Below are positions 19,494 through 28,915 of a DNA stretch of 64,000 nt, piece after piece; positions within the stretch are counted from its first letter, which is position 1; each line of letters starts with the position of its first letter. A program made the translations under genes and the position numbers. The stretch spans positions 434,001 through 498,000 of the forward strand of contig JAUSND010000003.1 in the NCBI GenBank assembly GCA_030646295.1, in the 5' to 3' direction. The notes below the pieces were generated by a model. That model worked only from the letters and a program-made list of their open reading frames with translations. It did no database searches and was not told the DNA's origin. This stretch comes from Moraxellaceae bacterium. Its GTDB lineage: Bacteria > Pseudomonadota > Gammaproteobacteria > Pseudomonadales > Moraxellaceae.

Positions 19494-20381
19494 TTACTTC
19501 TTGTGTGACAGGGAGTAGACGTAGGCAGTCAGCAGGTGGACACGCTCGGCACCCAGTGCATCCTTCTGGGCAGGCATCTTGCCAGCACGACCTTCAGTGA
19601 GGGTCTTCTTCACGGCGGCCAGGCTGCCACCATAAAGCCAGACATTGTCAGTCAGGTTGGGTGCCCCCAGCATCTGGTTGCCCTTGCCGTCAGCGCCATG
19701 GCAGGCTGAACAGACTGCAAACTTGTCCTTGCCCGCAGCAGCCAGCTTGGCATCTGCCTTGCGACCAGACAGTGACAGGACATGGTTGGCTACCTCATCA
19801 ACACCTGCAGCACCCAGTGAGTCGATCCACGCCGGCATGACGCCATTACGGCCATTCATGATGCTTTCATGAATGTTTTCGGGGGTGCCACCGTACAGCC
19901 AGTCGTTGTCGGTCAGGTTTGGAAAGCCTGCGGCACCGTGCGCAGTTGTGCCATGGCAGACGGAGCAGTTGTTGGCGAAAAGGCGAGCACCGATCTTCAT
20001 GGCGCGTTCGTCTTTAACCAGTTGCTCCACCGGTACCTTGGCCAGTTCGGCGTAAAGCTTGCCGTACTGTTCGTTGTACTGCTTGTCTGCGGTGGCGTGC
20101 TCGCCGGTAGAGCTCCAGCCCAGGTAGCCCTGGAACTTGCCCATGCCGGGATACAGCATCAGATAGCCAATCGAGAACACGATGGTGATCCAGAAGAGCA
20201 TCAACCACCAGCGCGGCAGCGGGTTGTTATACTCGCGGATACCATCATATTCATGTCCGGTCGTGCCATCTTCCGGCATGTCCGAAAGGTTCATCTTGCG
20301 TGTCCACATCAGCAGCCATGCACATCCAGCGATGTTCAGGGCCACGATGGCAATGATGTAGTTGCTCCAGAAATTACTCAT
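19494..20381 (-). CDS. ccoP: cbb3 cytochrome c oxidase diheme subunit CcoP
   Basis: A 295-residue membrane-anchored cytochrome c. An N-terminal helix (IIAIVALNIAGCAWLLMW) and a second helix (WLMLFWITIVFSIGYLMLY) precede two c-type heme sites, CSVCH near residue 141 and CSACH near residue 229. Each is followed by the usual distal-methionine region (NGVMPAW, AGKMPAQ). CcoP passes electrons from soluble cytochromes to CcoO. Its start overlaps ccoQ by four bases. Confidence 0.95.
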   Translation of the reverse strand: MSNFWSNYIIAIVALNIAGCAWLLMWTRKMNLSDMPEDGTTGHEYDGIREYNNPLPRWWLMLFWITIVFSIGYLMLYPGMGKFQGYLGWSSTGEHATADKQYNEQYGKLYAELAKVPVEQLVKDERAMKIGARLFANNCSVCHGTTAHGAAGFPNLTDNDWLYGGTPENIHESIMNGRNGVMPAWIDSLGAAGVDEVANHVLSLSGRKADAKLAAAGKDKFAVCSACHGADGKGNQMLGAPNLTDNVWLYGGSLAAVKKTLTEGRAGKMPAQKDALGAERVHLLTAYVYSLSHKK

Positions 20382-20575
20382 TCACTTTTCTCCCGCGTGC
20401 CCTGCAAACCCGCCTCAGGGCGGGACTGCGTCAGGATCGGATCATTTTCAAGCGGCAGTCTGCCGATATCTTCAAAGCGCTTGCGGTTGCCTGGGCTGTA
20501 CGCCCACCACACGACGCCTGCAAAGGCCAGAACTGCTGCAACGGTGGCGATGCTGTGCCAAGTGCCATAGTCCAT
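20378..20575 (-). CDS. ccoQ: cbb3 oxidase small subunit CcoQ
   Basis: A 65-residue single-helix protein with the CcoQ/FixQ pattern: a short N-terminus, a helix IATVAAVLAFAGVVWWAY, then SPGNRKRFEDIGRLPLENDP. It stabilises the complex in studied species. It lies between ccoO (3 bp gap) and ccoP (ATGA overlap). Confidence 0.92.
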   Translation of the reverse strand: MDYGTWHSIATVAAVLAFAGVVWWAYSPGNRKRFEDIGRLPLENDPILTQSRPEAGLQGTREKSE

Positions 20576-20578
20576 GAC

Positions 20579-21193
20579 TTACCTCTTCGACTTGATGACG
20601 GTGCCCAGTTGCTGCAGGTAGGCGATCAGCGCGTCCATTTCGGTCTTGCCCTGCACTTCATAAGGAGCCTTGCGGATCTCCTCATCGGTATAAGGCACAC
20701 CAAAGTTGCGGAACACTTCCAGTTTCTTGCTGGTGTGCTCGCCTGTCAGCTCGCGCTCGGCCAGCCAGGGAAAGCCTGGCATGTTCGATTCCGGCACCAC
20801 GTCACGCGGGTTTATCAGGTGGGCACGTTGCCAGTCATCCGAGTAACGTCCGCCAACACGGGCAAGGTCCGGACCGGTACGCTTGGAGCCCCACAGGAAG
20901 GGGTGATCCCAGACCGATTCGCCAGCCACGGAGTAGTGACCATAACGCTCGGTTTCAGCGCGGAGCGGGCGGATCATCTGGGAGTGGCAGACATGACAGC
21001 CTTCACGGATGTAAATGTCACGGCCTTCCATCTGCAGTGCAGTCAGCGGCTTCATGCCGGCCACTGGCTGAGTGGTTTCCTTCTGGAAAAACAGCGGCAC
21101 GATTTCAACGAGACCACCAAAGCTGATGGCAACAATGATCAGCACGATCATCAGGCCAACATTTTTTTCAACTATTTCATGCGAGGTCGACAT
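20579..21193 (-). CDS. ccoO: cbb3 cytochrome c oxidase monoheme subunit CcoO
   Basis: A 204-residue membrane-anchored cytochrome c with one N-terminal helix, the heme motif [12 protein letters not shown] near residue 62, and the axial-methionine region [11 protein letters not shown] near residue 128. It receives electrons from CcoP and passes them to CcoN. Starts 13 bp downstream of the ccoN stop with a GAGAAGAA ribosome site. Confidence 0.95.
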   Translation of the reverse strand: MSTSHEIVEKNVGLMIVLIIVAISFGGLVEIVPLFFQKETTQPVAGMKPLTALQMEGRDIYIREGCHVCHSQMIRPLRAETERYGHYSVAGESVWDHPFLWGSKRTGPDLARVGGRYSDDWQRAHLINPRDVVPESNMPGFPWLAERELTGEHTSKKLEVFRNFGVPYTDEEIRKAPYEVQGKTEMDALIAYLQQLGTVIKSKR

Positions 21194-21206
21194 TATTTTC
21201 TTCTCC

Positions 21207-22634
21207 TCACTGGTTAGGCAGGTCGCGGGGTTCGGTATGGCGCAACGTCATCCAAACGTTGTAGGACATGACGAGCATGCCTGTGAGGATGATGATGCCG
21301 CCAACCAGACGGCCGACGTAATACGGGAAGGTGGCATTGAGTGCTTCAACAAAGCTGTAAGTCAGCGTGCCATCCTGGTTCACTGCACGCCACATCAGGC
21401 CCTGCATGATGCCGGCAATCCACATTGATGCGATGTAAAACACGGTGCCAATTGTTGCCAGCCAGAAGTGCAGGTAAATCAGCTTGGTCGAATACATGGC
21501 CTTGCGGTCAAACAGGCGCGGGATCAGCACATAGAGCGAGCCTATGGTGATCATGGCTACCCAGCCCAGTGCGCCGGAGTGCACATGGCCCACTGTCCAG
21601 TCGGTGTAATGGGAAAGCGCGTTCACTGTCTTGATGGCCATCATCGGGCCTTCAAATGTCGACATGCCGTAGAAGGACAGGGAAACGATCAGGAAGCGGA
21701 CGATCGGGTCATCGCGCAGCTTCTGCCATGCGCCCGACAGGGTCATCATGCCGTTGATCATGCCGCCCCAGCTTGGTGCCAGCAGGATCAGCGAAAACAC
21801 CATGCCCAGGGACTGGGTCCAGTCGGGCAGGGCGGTGTAGTGAAGGTGGTGAGGACCTGCCCACATGTAAACGGCAATCAGCGCCCAGAAGTGCACGATC
21901 GACAGGCGATAGGAGTACACCGGACGGCCGACCTGGATGGGCACGAAGTAGTACATCATGCCAAGGAAGCCAGCGGTCAGGAAGAAGCCCACTGCGTTGT
22001 GGCCGTACCACCACTGGATCATGGCATCCACGGAGCCGGCGTACAGGGAGTAGGACTTCCAGCCGGAGACTGGGACTTCAAGGTTGTTCACGATGTGCAG
22101 CACGGCAATCGTGATGATGAAGGCGCCGAAAAACCAGTTGGCTACATAGATGTGGGAGGTCTGGCGCTTGACGATGGTGCCGAAGAACACGATGGCGTAG
22201 CACACCCACACTACCGTGATGAGCAGGTCGATCGGCCACTCCAGCTCTGCATACTCCTTGGCGCTGGTCAGACCGAGCGGCAGGGTAATGGCAGCCAGAA
22301 GAATGACGAGCTGCCAGCCCCAGAAAGTGAACTTTGCCAGGCCGGGAGCAAACAGGGTTGCCTGACAGGTACGTTGCACAACGTAGTAACTGGCCGCGAA
22401 CAGACCGCAACCACCGAATGCGAAAATCACCGCATTGGTGTGCAGTGGGCGCAGACGGCCGTAACTCAGCCATGCGATATCAAAGTTGAGTGCCGGGAAG
22501 GCGAGCTGGGCGGCGATAATTACCCCCACCAGCATGCCCACAACTCCCCAGACCACCGTCATGATGGCGAACTGCCGGACGACTTGCATGTCGTAGTCCG
22601 GAGTCACCGTGCTGGCAGCAGGTGCATGTGACAT
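21207..22634 (-). CDS. ccoN: cbb3 cytochrome c oxidase catalytic subunit CcoN
   Basis: A 475-residue heme-copper oxidase subunit with twelve membrane helices and the conserved histidines of heme b, heme b3 and CuB ([47 protein letters not shown]-like region). The cross-linked tyrosine of type C oxidases should lie in helix VII. It reduces O2 to water at high affinity while pumping protons. First gene of ccoNOQP; a consensus Anr/FNR box lies 264 bp upstream. Confidence 0.96.
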   Translation of the reverse strand: MSHAPAASTVTPDYDMQVVRQFAIMTVVWGVVGMLVGVIIAAQLAFPALNFDIAWLSYGRLRPLHTNAVIFAFGGCGLFAASYYVVQRTCQATLFAPGLAKFTFWGWQLVILLAAITLPLGLTSAKEYAELEWPIDLLITVVWVCYAIVFFGTIVKRQTSHIYVANWFFGAFIITIAVLHIVNNLEVPVSGWKSYSLYAGSVDAMIQWWYGHNAVGFFLTAGFLGMMYYFVPIQVGRPVYSYRLSIVHFWALIAVYMWAGPHHLHYTALPDWTQSLGMVFSLILLAPSWGGMINGMMTLSGAWQKLRDDPIVRFLIVSLSFYGMSTFEGPMMAIKTVNALSHYTDWTVGHVHSGALGWVAMITIGSLYVLIPRLFDRKAMYSTKLIYLHFWLATIGTVFYIASMWIAGIMQGLMWRAVNQDGTLTYSFVEALNATFPYYVGRLVGGIIILTGMLVMSYNVWMTLRHTEPRDLPNQ

Positions 22635-22897
22635 AACACTACCCTTGTGTGGAAAAGAAAACTGAAAACGTGCTGGCCATCAAACATCTGTCCTTAAGGC
22701 CAGTAGCACGAGAAAACTGTAAAAAGCCTGTCCTTGGGCGCCCGGAGGGCAGTTGAGACAAGCGGTACACGGAGCGAGTACGACAATCGCTCATCCGCTT
22801 TGTCTCCTGGCAAAAATCAAAAACAGTCGAAAAACAGGCGTCCAGGCCGGACCACACCTGAGGCTCCTAGTCTAGTCGATTTTGTAACAGCCAAATG

Positions 22898-22911
22898 TTG
22901 ACATATATCAA
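22898..22911 (-). promoter_or_regulatory. Anr/FNR box upstream of ccoNOQP
   Basis: TTGACATATATCAA; on the minus strand TTGATATATGTCAA, one base from the TTGAT-N4-ATCAA consensus. A class II promoter would start about 41 bp downstream near 22863, leaving a leader of about 230 nt. Oxygen-limited induction of cbb3 by Anr/FNR is established in Pseudomonas. Confidence 0.8.
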
Positions 22912-23231
22912 GTGAATAGCGGGCTGAGGTGGCTTGTCCATATAACAGGGGTGTGATGCGTAATCGTGGCCCCAGGCCATCCCAAATGCGGCGCGCATTC
23001 TATGAAAATGCCAGGAAAAGTGCATCGAAAAAGTGCGGCTACCCAGTCCGGGCAGCGCATTTTTTACCTTTCTTTCCTGTTGTCCTCATGTCGTGCTCTG
23101 TTGCGGTGCATTGAATCGGGCCAGTCAGCCAATTTATAGGGGCTACCGGGGTCATCGGGGTGTTACCCGTGTTTGCTGCGAGCTATTCTTGCAGCCCTGT
23201 ATTCATCAAGGTGTCACGGGTTGTGATGCCT

Positions 23232-23247
23232 TGGCCGGGCTGTTGAT
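23232..23247 (+). promoter_or_regulatory. Possible sigma54 promoter of glnK-amtB
   Basis: TGGCCGGGCTGTTGAT has GG and GA ten bases apart, close to the -24 GG/-12 GC pattern but with GA instead of GC. Transcription would start near 23258. NtrC/sigma54 control of glnK-amtB is common in the group. Confidence 0.35.
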
Positions 23248-23260
23248 TATATCTTTATAA

Positions 23261-23614
<354 letters not shown>

Positions 23615-23671
23615 TAATCGATGGCCTGTCAGACTTAATTGATTGATCCATAAAGGATTGTGGGGCTTTGC

Positions 23672-24991
23672 ATGTTGCAACGTTCTGTTCGCGGCGGCGT
23701 CTTGCTGCTGTCCTCCCTGCCCGTCATGGCAGTGGGGGCTGATGGGGCTGTGCCCCTTGATACAGGCAATACTGCCTGGATACTGATGACAACGGCACTG
23801 GTCCTTCTGATGACCCTGCCTGGCCTGGCGCTGTTCTACGCCGGTCTGGTTCGGTCCAAGAATGTCCTGTCCGTTCTGATGCAGTGTTTTGTGATTGCAG
23901 CAGGGGTGTCCCTGTTGTGGCTGATTGGTCTTTACTCCCTCGCGTTTGTGGATGGCGGGAGCCTGAACCCGGTTATCGGTGGCCTGTCGAAGGTGTTTTT
24001 CATCGGGATCGGTCCGGACAGCATGAGCGGGAGTATTCCCGAGGTACTGTTTGCGGCATTCCAGATGACCTTCGCCATTATCACGCCGGCACTGATCATT
24101 GGTGCTTTTGCCGAGCGGATGAAGTTTTCCAGCATGCTGGTCTTCAGTCTGACCTGGACTGCACTGGTCTATGTGCCGGTGTGCCACTGGGTGTGGGGTG
24201 GCGGCTTTCTTCAGCAGATGGGCGTGCTCGATTTTGCCGGCGGGATCGTGGTTCATATTACTGCCGGGGTTGCTGCCCTGGTGGCTGCCCTCGTGATCGG
24301 ACCCCGTCGGGGCTTCCCCAAGCAAGCGATGCCTCCGCATAACATGACCATGACGGTCATCGGGGCGGGATTGCTCTGGGTCGGGTGGTTTGGCTTTAAT
24401 GCCGGCTCTGCTCTGGCTGCAAATGGCTCAGCCGGCATGGCGTTGTTTGTGACCCACATTTCGGCATCTGCAGGTGCACTGACCTGGATGGCACTGGAGT
24501 GGAGCCGGTTTGGCAAGCCATCCGTGCTGGGTGTCGTGACCGGCATGGTGGCAGGGCTGGGGACGATCACGCCTGCATCAGGCTTTGTTGGCCCCCTGGC
24601 TGCGTTGCTGATCGGATTTTCTGCCGGCATCATTTGCTTCTTCGCTACGCACTTCGTCAAGCGCAAGCTTCATATTGATGACTCGCTGGATGTGTTTCCT
24701 GTGCATGGTGTTGGCGGGATTCTGGGTACCTTCCTCGTCGGTATTTTCTGTGCCCCACAGATTGGCATTTTCAGTGGCATGGGCTTTGGTGCCGGCAACG
24801 AGAGCATCGGTCAGCAGTTGTCCGTGCAGGTTCTGGCGATTGTGGTCACCATTGCTTACACCGCTGCCATTACATGGTGTCTGCTCAAGTTGACCAGCAA
24901 GCTGACCGGTGGACTGCGTCTCTCCGAGGAAGAGGAAACCGAAGGCCTCGATCTTGTACTGCATGATGAGCGTGGCTACGACATCCGGTAA
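23672..24991 (+). CDS. amtB: Ammonium transporter AmtB
   Basis: A 439-residue Amt/Mep channel with a cleavable signal sequence, then eleven membrane helices. Recognisable segments are GLALFYAGLVRSKNVLS near residue 60, FQMTFAIITPALIIGAFAERM near residue 135, VHITAGVAALVAAL with the first pore histidine, and FPVHGVGGILGT with the second pore histidine. ATG 23672 follows GTGGGG; the GTG at 23660 is less likely. GlnK from the preceding gene would block it under nitrogen excess. A terminator follows. Confidence 0.95.
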   Translation: MLQRSVRGGVLLLSSLPVMAVGADGAVPLDTGNTAWILMTTALVLLMTLPGLALFYAGLVRSKNVLSVLMQCFVIAAGVSLLWLIGLYSLAFVDGGSLNPVIGGLSKVFFIGIGPDSMSGSIPEVLFAAFQMTFAIITPALIIGAFAERMKFSSMLVFSLTWTALVYVPVCHWVWGGGFLQQMGVLDFAGGIVVHITAGVAALVAALVIGPRRGFPKQAMPPHNMTMTVIGAGLLWVGWFGFNAGSALAANGSAGMALFVTHISASAGALTWMALEWSRFGKPSVLGVVTGMVAGLGTITPASGFVGPLAALLIGFSAGIICFFATHFVKRKLHIDDSLDVFPVHGVGGILGTFLVGIFCAPQIGIFSGMGFGAGNESIGQQLSVQVLAIVVTIAYTAAITWCLLKLTSKLTGGLRLSEEEETEGLDLVLHDERGYDIR

Positions 24992-25034
24992 GGTGTGCTG
25001 ATTGTGATGCAGCCTTGATCACTAGCTCATATGA

Positions 25035-25069
25035 GAAGCCCCTCAGGCATGATGTCTGTGGGGCTTTTT
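25035..25069 (+). terminator. Intrinsic terminator of glnK-amtB
   Basis: AAGCCCC (25036-25042) pairs with GGGGCTT (25060-25066) across a partly paired loop, ending in five T. Confidence 0.8.
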
Positions 25070-25298
25070 CATGTCAGGGCGCCAGGCCAGTTGAGCAGAA
25101 TTGTCATGAAAACAGTATGTTTCGGGTTATTGCCAAGCCTCCGGTGCTCTTGTAGGGTACAGGCTCGATTCACGGGTGGGCTAGTGGCACGGGCAGTCTC
25201 TTGAGCCTTGCAAGTCCGCAGCCTCTCCTGAGTTGTAAGGTTCCCGACAGCAGCCCGCCCGGGCTGCGCCATATGCCTGAATTACTGGAGATACGACA

Positions 25299-25685
25299 AT
25301 GGCTGTTTTCCTGTCTGAAGAGTGGTTTCGCGAAGTTGAAAAGCTGACTGAAGTGAAGGGCGATCTGGAAGTGCCCTCGGCACTGGCTTCGCTGGTCCTG
25401 AACGTGACGGTGACTGGCGCTCCTGCTGGCAACGTGGACATGTGCCTGAATGGCGGCCGTTTTGAGTCGGGCCACAACAGCACTGGCTCTACCAAGCTGA
25501 CACTGCCATCCGATCTGGCTCGTCGCATTTTTGTTGAGCAGGATCAGGCTGCCGGCATGCAGGGTTTCATGAGCGGCCAGATCAAGGTCGAAGGCGACAT
25601 GAGCAAGCTCATGGCCATGCAGACTGCACGTCCTAGCGACAAGCAGAAAGAATTGCTGAAAGAAATCAAGGCAATCACCGAGTAA
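25299..25685 (+). CDS. SCP2 sterol-carrier-domain protein
   Basis: A 128-residue protein spanning a single SCP2 domain. The late segment LARRIFVEQDQAAGMQGFMSGQIKVEGDMSKLMAMQ is the standard SCP2 end with its GxIKVxGDM motif, and the N-terminal half supplies the sheet. These proteins bind acyl chains or sterol-like lipids in the cytosol. The gene stands alone between two terminators, with no enzyme partner adjacent. Confidence 0.88.
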   Translation: MAVFLSEEWFREVEKLTEVKGDLEVPSALASLVLNVTVTGAPAGNVDMCLNGGRFESGHNSTGSTKLTLPSDLARRIFVEQDQAAGMQGFMSGQIKVEGDMSKLMAMQTARPSDKQKELLKEIKAITE

Positions 25686-25695
25686 TCGGTTCCTG

Positions 25696-25731
25696 CATTA
25701 AAAAGCCCACCATTGTGTGGGCTTTTTAATG
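25696..25731. terminator. Bidirectional terminator between SCP2 and VWA genes
   Basis: A perfect 15-bp stem (25696-25710 with 25717-25731), GC-rich at the tip and A/T-rich at the base, so it gives a U-run in both directions for the convergent genes. Confidence 0.92.
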
Positions 25732-25750
25732 CGTCAAATCCGGTGCCATG

Positions 25751-27145
25751 TCAGGCCGACCTGAGCAGGTTGTCAACGATACGTTCAAGTTCGCCAAGAT
25801 TGCGGCAGCTCCATGCATGGGTGCACGCAGGCTGGTAGCGCAACATCTCGGAGTCACCGCTTCCCCAGCGATTACGGTTTTCCGGATTAAGCCAGATAAC
25901 CTGCTTTGCGCGGGCATGAAATTGGTGCAGCAGGTCGCTACGTGCATCACCATTATTATTGCGGGCATCCCCGAGAATGATCAGCGTGGTGCGGCGGTCT
26001 ATGGCATGACGGGCAAGGTCATCAAGATCAGTAAATGCCTGGCCATAATCCGTGCTGCCAAGGCCATACGTATCCATGACGGTATCAATGGCATTCTCAA
26101 GTTGCTGATGCTCAAAAAATCCTGTCACTTCATGCAGTGATGACGAGAAGGAAAATGCCCGTAATTGCGGGATTACCTCTCTCATGCTGTACAGGAACAT
26201 CAGCAGAAAGCGGGCATGCTGGCTGACAGACCGGCTGACATCGCAGACGGCAATGACACGAGGCTTGTCCTTGCGGATACGCCTCCATCGGGGCTCGGCA
26301 AGAATGCCGTCGTAAGCAATGTTATGACGCAGGGTGGCTTTGACATCAAGAACCCCACGGGCTGCCATGCGTTCACGACGGCGATGCAATGTGATCAGGC
26401 GTCGAGCCATGCGTTTCACAACCAGTCCGGTGTCCCTGAACTCGCGCAGCGATGAAAAATCTGCATCCCGGATAATGGCATCCCGGTCCTGATTGCGCGC
26501 CATCTGGAAGTAGCGCTCCACCGTGTCACGTATATTGCTGCGAAGACGCTGTCGGGCACTGCGCAGAACTTCGGCACGTTGACGTGCAAAACCGGTATCA
26601 GCAGCATCCAGGTTCTTGAGTTCCAGTTCCAGCTCATCAATGCCCATTGCCTGAAGCAGTCGGCGGCCAAACAGTCCCTTCTGGGTGATGACACGAATAT
26701 TCTGCGGGCGTACCCGTTCAATTGCCTTTGCCAGCGAGAGCGCAAGCCCTTCACTGTCCGCTGTCAGCAGAAGCTGGCCGAGTTCAGATTGGGAGGGCTC
26801 ATTAGGGCTCGGTGAGCTGCCTGATCCTCCGGACCCTCCTGATCCCTGGCTGCCTTGTCCGGACTGTGGTGGAGGAGGGGTTGAGGTCGCATTGTTATCC
26901 GTGGTGCCTGAGTCGGTCTTGTTCGTGCTGATGCCAAACCTGAAGAAGGTTTCAAAGCACCGCTCGAATATCTGGGTGTCTGGTACGCTTTTGGCCAGGG
27001 TGCACGATAAGGCATCATGAAACTGCTGCCGGTTTTCGTAACCAACTGCATGAATGGCCAGCACGGCATCTGCTACTTCCGGCGGGGATACAGGCAAGCC
27101 CTGATTCCGCAACAGCGCAGCAAACTCGGTGAGTTTACGTTCCAT
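25751..27145 (-). CDS. CoxE-like protein with von Willebrand factor A domain
   Basis: A 464-residue protein: an N-terminal helical region, a low-complexity linker rich in Gly/Ser/Pro near residues 85-115, then a CoxE-type VWA domain. The metal-ion site is visible as DVSRSVS (DxSxS) near residue 300, STDYGQAF (the MIDAS threonine region), and LGDARNNN. Paired with a MoxR ATPase 38 bp upstream, it belongs to the MoxR-VWA chaperone type that acts in metal or cofactor insertion and complex activation. No CO dehydrogenase genes are present, so the client is unknown. Confidence 0.85.
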   Translation of the reverse strand: MERKLTEFAALLRNQGLPVSPPEVADAVLAIHAVGYENRQQFHDALSCTLAKSVPDTQIFERCFETFFRFGISTNKTDSGTTDNNATSTPPPPQSGQGSQGSGGSGGSGSSPSPNEPSQSELGQLLLTADSEGLALSLAKAIERVRPQNIRVITQKGLFGRRLLQAMGIDELELELKNLDAADTGFARQRAEVLRSARQRLRSNIRDTVERYFQMARNQDRDAIIRDADFSSLREFRDTGLVVKRMARRLITLHRRRERMAARGVLDVKATLRHNIAYDGILAEPRWRRIRKDKPRVIAVCDVSRSVSQHARFLLMFLYSMREVIPQLRAFSFSSSLHEVTGFFEHQQLENAIDTVMDTYGLGSTDYGQAFTDLDDLARHAIDRRTTLIILGDARNNNGDARSDLLHQFHARAKQVIWLNPENRNRWGSGDSEMLRYQPACTHAWSCRNLGELERIVDNLLRSA

Positions 27146-27183
27146 TCCGATTTACCTGCCTCAGTAAAGCCGGGCGTTCCGGG

Positions 27184-28113
27184 TTAGCGGTTTTTCAATA
27201 GCGCCGGAAGTTTCTCGCGCACACGGTCTACATCATCCTGATGCTTGAGCAGTACTGCCAGTGTCCGCTCTACCCAGGTGGCATCGAGTGCCTCTACGTT
27301 AAGCAATAACAATGTTCTGGCCCAATCCAGGGTTTCACTGACGGCAGGCACCTTGCGTAAATCCTGAGTGCGCAGCTTTTGCACAAAACTGACCAATGGC
27401 TCCCTGAGCTTGTCCGGCAGGCTGGGGACCTGGCTGGCCAGAATGCGGCACTCCAGGTTTTGATCCGGGTAAGGAATGTACAGGTGCAGGCAGCGGCGCT
27501 TGAGTGCATCGGACAGTTCGCGCTGGTTGTTGCTGGTTAGCAATACCAGGGGTTTGGTTTGCGCATGCACGGTGCCGATTTCCGGAATGGAGATCTGGTA
27601 GTCGGAAAGCAGTTCAAGCAGGAAGGCCTCGAACTCCTGGTCAGCCTTGTCAATTTCATCAATCAGCAAAACAGCTCCGGTGGGCGACTGCAGTGCAGAG
27701 AGCAGGGGGCGAGGTTCCAGGAATTCAGGTGAATAGAAAATATCGCCAAACTGGTGCAGGCGCTCCACTGACTCGGCAAGTCCATGTGTTCCCCTGAGAA
27801 TGTCGCCGAGCTGTTCTTTCAATACCTGCGTGTAAAGCAGCTGTTTGCCGTATTTCCACTCATAGAGGGCCTTGCTCTCGTCCAGTCCTTCGTAGCATTG
27901 CAGCCGAATCAGGGGGCGCTCAAAAAGGGTGCTGGCGGCCTTCGCCAGTTCTGTTTTGCCAACGCCTGGCGGACCCTCAACAAGAATGGGTTTTTCCAGC
28001 TGCGCAGCCAGAAAAAGTGTCAACGCGATGTTGTCAGAGGCGACATAGCCCAACGTGTCCAGGTCCTGTTGCAGGCTGTCGGCAGTGAAGTTTTTGCTGG
28101 CAAAAAGAGTCAT
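27184..28113 (-). CDS. MoxR-family AAA+ ATPase
   Basis: A 309-residue AAA+ protein with Walker A GPPGVGKTE near residue 48, Walker B VLLIDEIDKAD near residue 150, sensor-1 LLTSNNQRELSDALKRR with the arginine finger, and the C-terminal lid domain. ATG 28113 is chosen over an in-frame TTG because GGGAG lies six bases upstream. MoxR ATPases act with VWA proteins as chaperones; the CoxE-like gene immediately downstream fits. Confidence 0.9.
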   Translation of the reverse strand: MTLFASKNFTADSLQQDLDTLGYVASDNIALTLFLAAQLEKPILVEGPPGVGKTELAKAASTLFERPLIRLQCYEGLDESKALYEWKYGKQLLYTQVLKEQLGDILRGTHGLAESVERLHQFGDIFYSPEFLEPRPLLSALQSPTGAVLLIDEIDKADQEFEAFLLELLSDYQISIPEIGTVHAQTKPLVLLTSNNQRELSDALKRRCLHLYIPYPDQNLECRILASQVPSLPDKLREPLVSFVQKLRTQDLRKVPAVSETLDWARTLLLLNVEALDATWVERTLAVLLKHQDDVDRVREKLPALLKNR

Positions 28114-28126
28114 CAATGCTCCCGCA

Positions 28127-28915
28127 TCATTCAGCCATTACCCAGGGACGGTTATCCACCGGGTGTCGTGATATACAGAATGGCACACCAAAAACACGCT
28201 GGAGAAGGTCCTTGTCGGTAAAGTCTTCCGGCACGGCATCAGCACACAGCTCTCCCTGTCGCAGCACAATCAGGCGATCTGCGGTACGCAAGGCGAAGTT
28301 GATGTCATGCGTGGAAAAAACAACACAGGCACCTTCGTCCGACTCTTTCTTCAATTGTGTGCGCAGGCGCTGCTGGTGAGGCAGGTCGAGAGCATTTTGT
28401 GGCTCGTCCAGAAGCCACAGGCGCTCCCCGGCAACGGGATGCAAACGCATTTGTAGCCAGGTACGAGCCAGTTGTACGCGCTGGCGTTCGCCGCCTGAAA
28501 GGCCGTCATAGTGGCGTGTTGCCAGCGTATCAAGCTCCCAGATGGAGAGGGCTTCCTGATAAAGGGTAATGGCTCGTTCGCCTGCTCCCCCATGAGGGTA
28601 GGCGGCAAGACACATGATGTCCCTGACCTGGCCATGCAAATAGTCTGCATGATGTTGCGGCAGAAAGGCACGGCGTCTGGCGAGCGTGTTCAATGGCCAC
28701 GCAGAAAGTGCCTTGTCATCCAGCAGGATTCGGCCTTGCAGCCGGGCGTTTGACAGATAGCGACCCTCGCCCGCGCATAGCCTCAGAAGCGTGGATTTTC
28801 CCGCACCATTGGGTCCGATAAGAGCAATACAACCAGATTGCAGCTCCAGCGAAATATCCTGAAGTACAGGGTGTGTGTTGAAGCTGCAGCCAACATGGTC
28901 GAGCTGAAGTCTCAT
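28127..28915 (-). CDS. ABC transporter ATP-binding protein, heme/cobalamin/siderophore type
   Basis: A 262-residue ABC ATPase with Walker A GPNGAGKST near residue 34, signature LSGGERQRVQLA near residue 140, Walker B LWLLDEPQNALDL and the switch histidine in STHD. Its size and insertion before the Walker B resemble HmuV. The start overlaps the permease stop by four bases. No periplasmic binding protein or TonB receptor gene is adjacent, so heme, cobalamin or siderophore cannot be chosen. Confidence 0.85.
   Translation of the reverse strand: MRLQLDHVGCSFNTHPVLQDISLELQSGCIALIGPNGAGKSTLLRLCAGEGRYLSNARLQGRILLDDKALSAWPLNTLARRRAFLPQHHADYLHGQVRDIMCLAAYPHGGAGERAITLYQEALSIWELDTLATRHYDGLSGGERQRVQLARTWLQMRLHPVAGERLWLLDEPQNALDLPHQQRLRTQLKKESDEGACVVFSTHDINFALRTADRLIVLRQGELCADAVPEDFTDKDLLQRVFGVPFCISRHPVDNRPWVMAE

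Noticed and set aside
22639-22857. Short minus-strand frame upstream of ccoN
   Set aside because: 72 codons, Arg/Ser/Cys-rich, no ribosome site, and it lies in the leader downstream of the Anr box.
25076-25298. A sigma54-like TGGCAC near 25182 upstream of the SCP2 gene
   Set aside because: The required TTGC element is absent at the right spacing.
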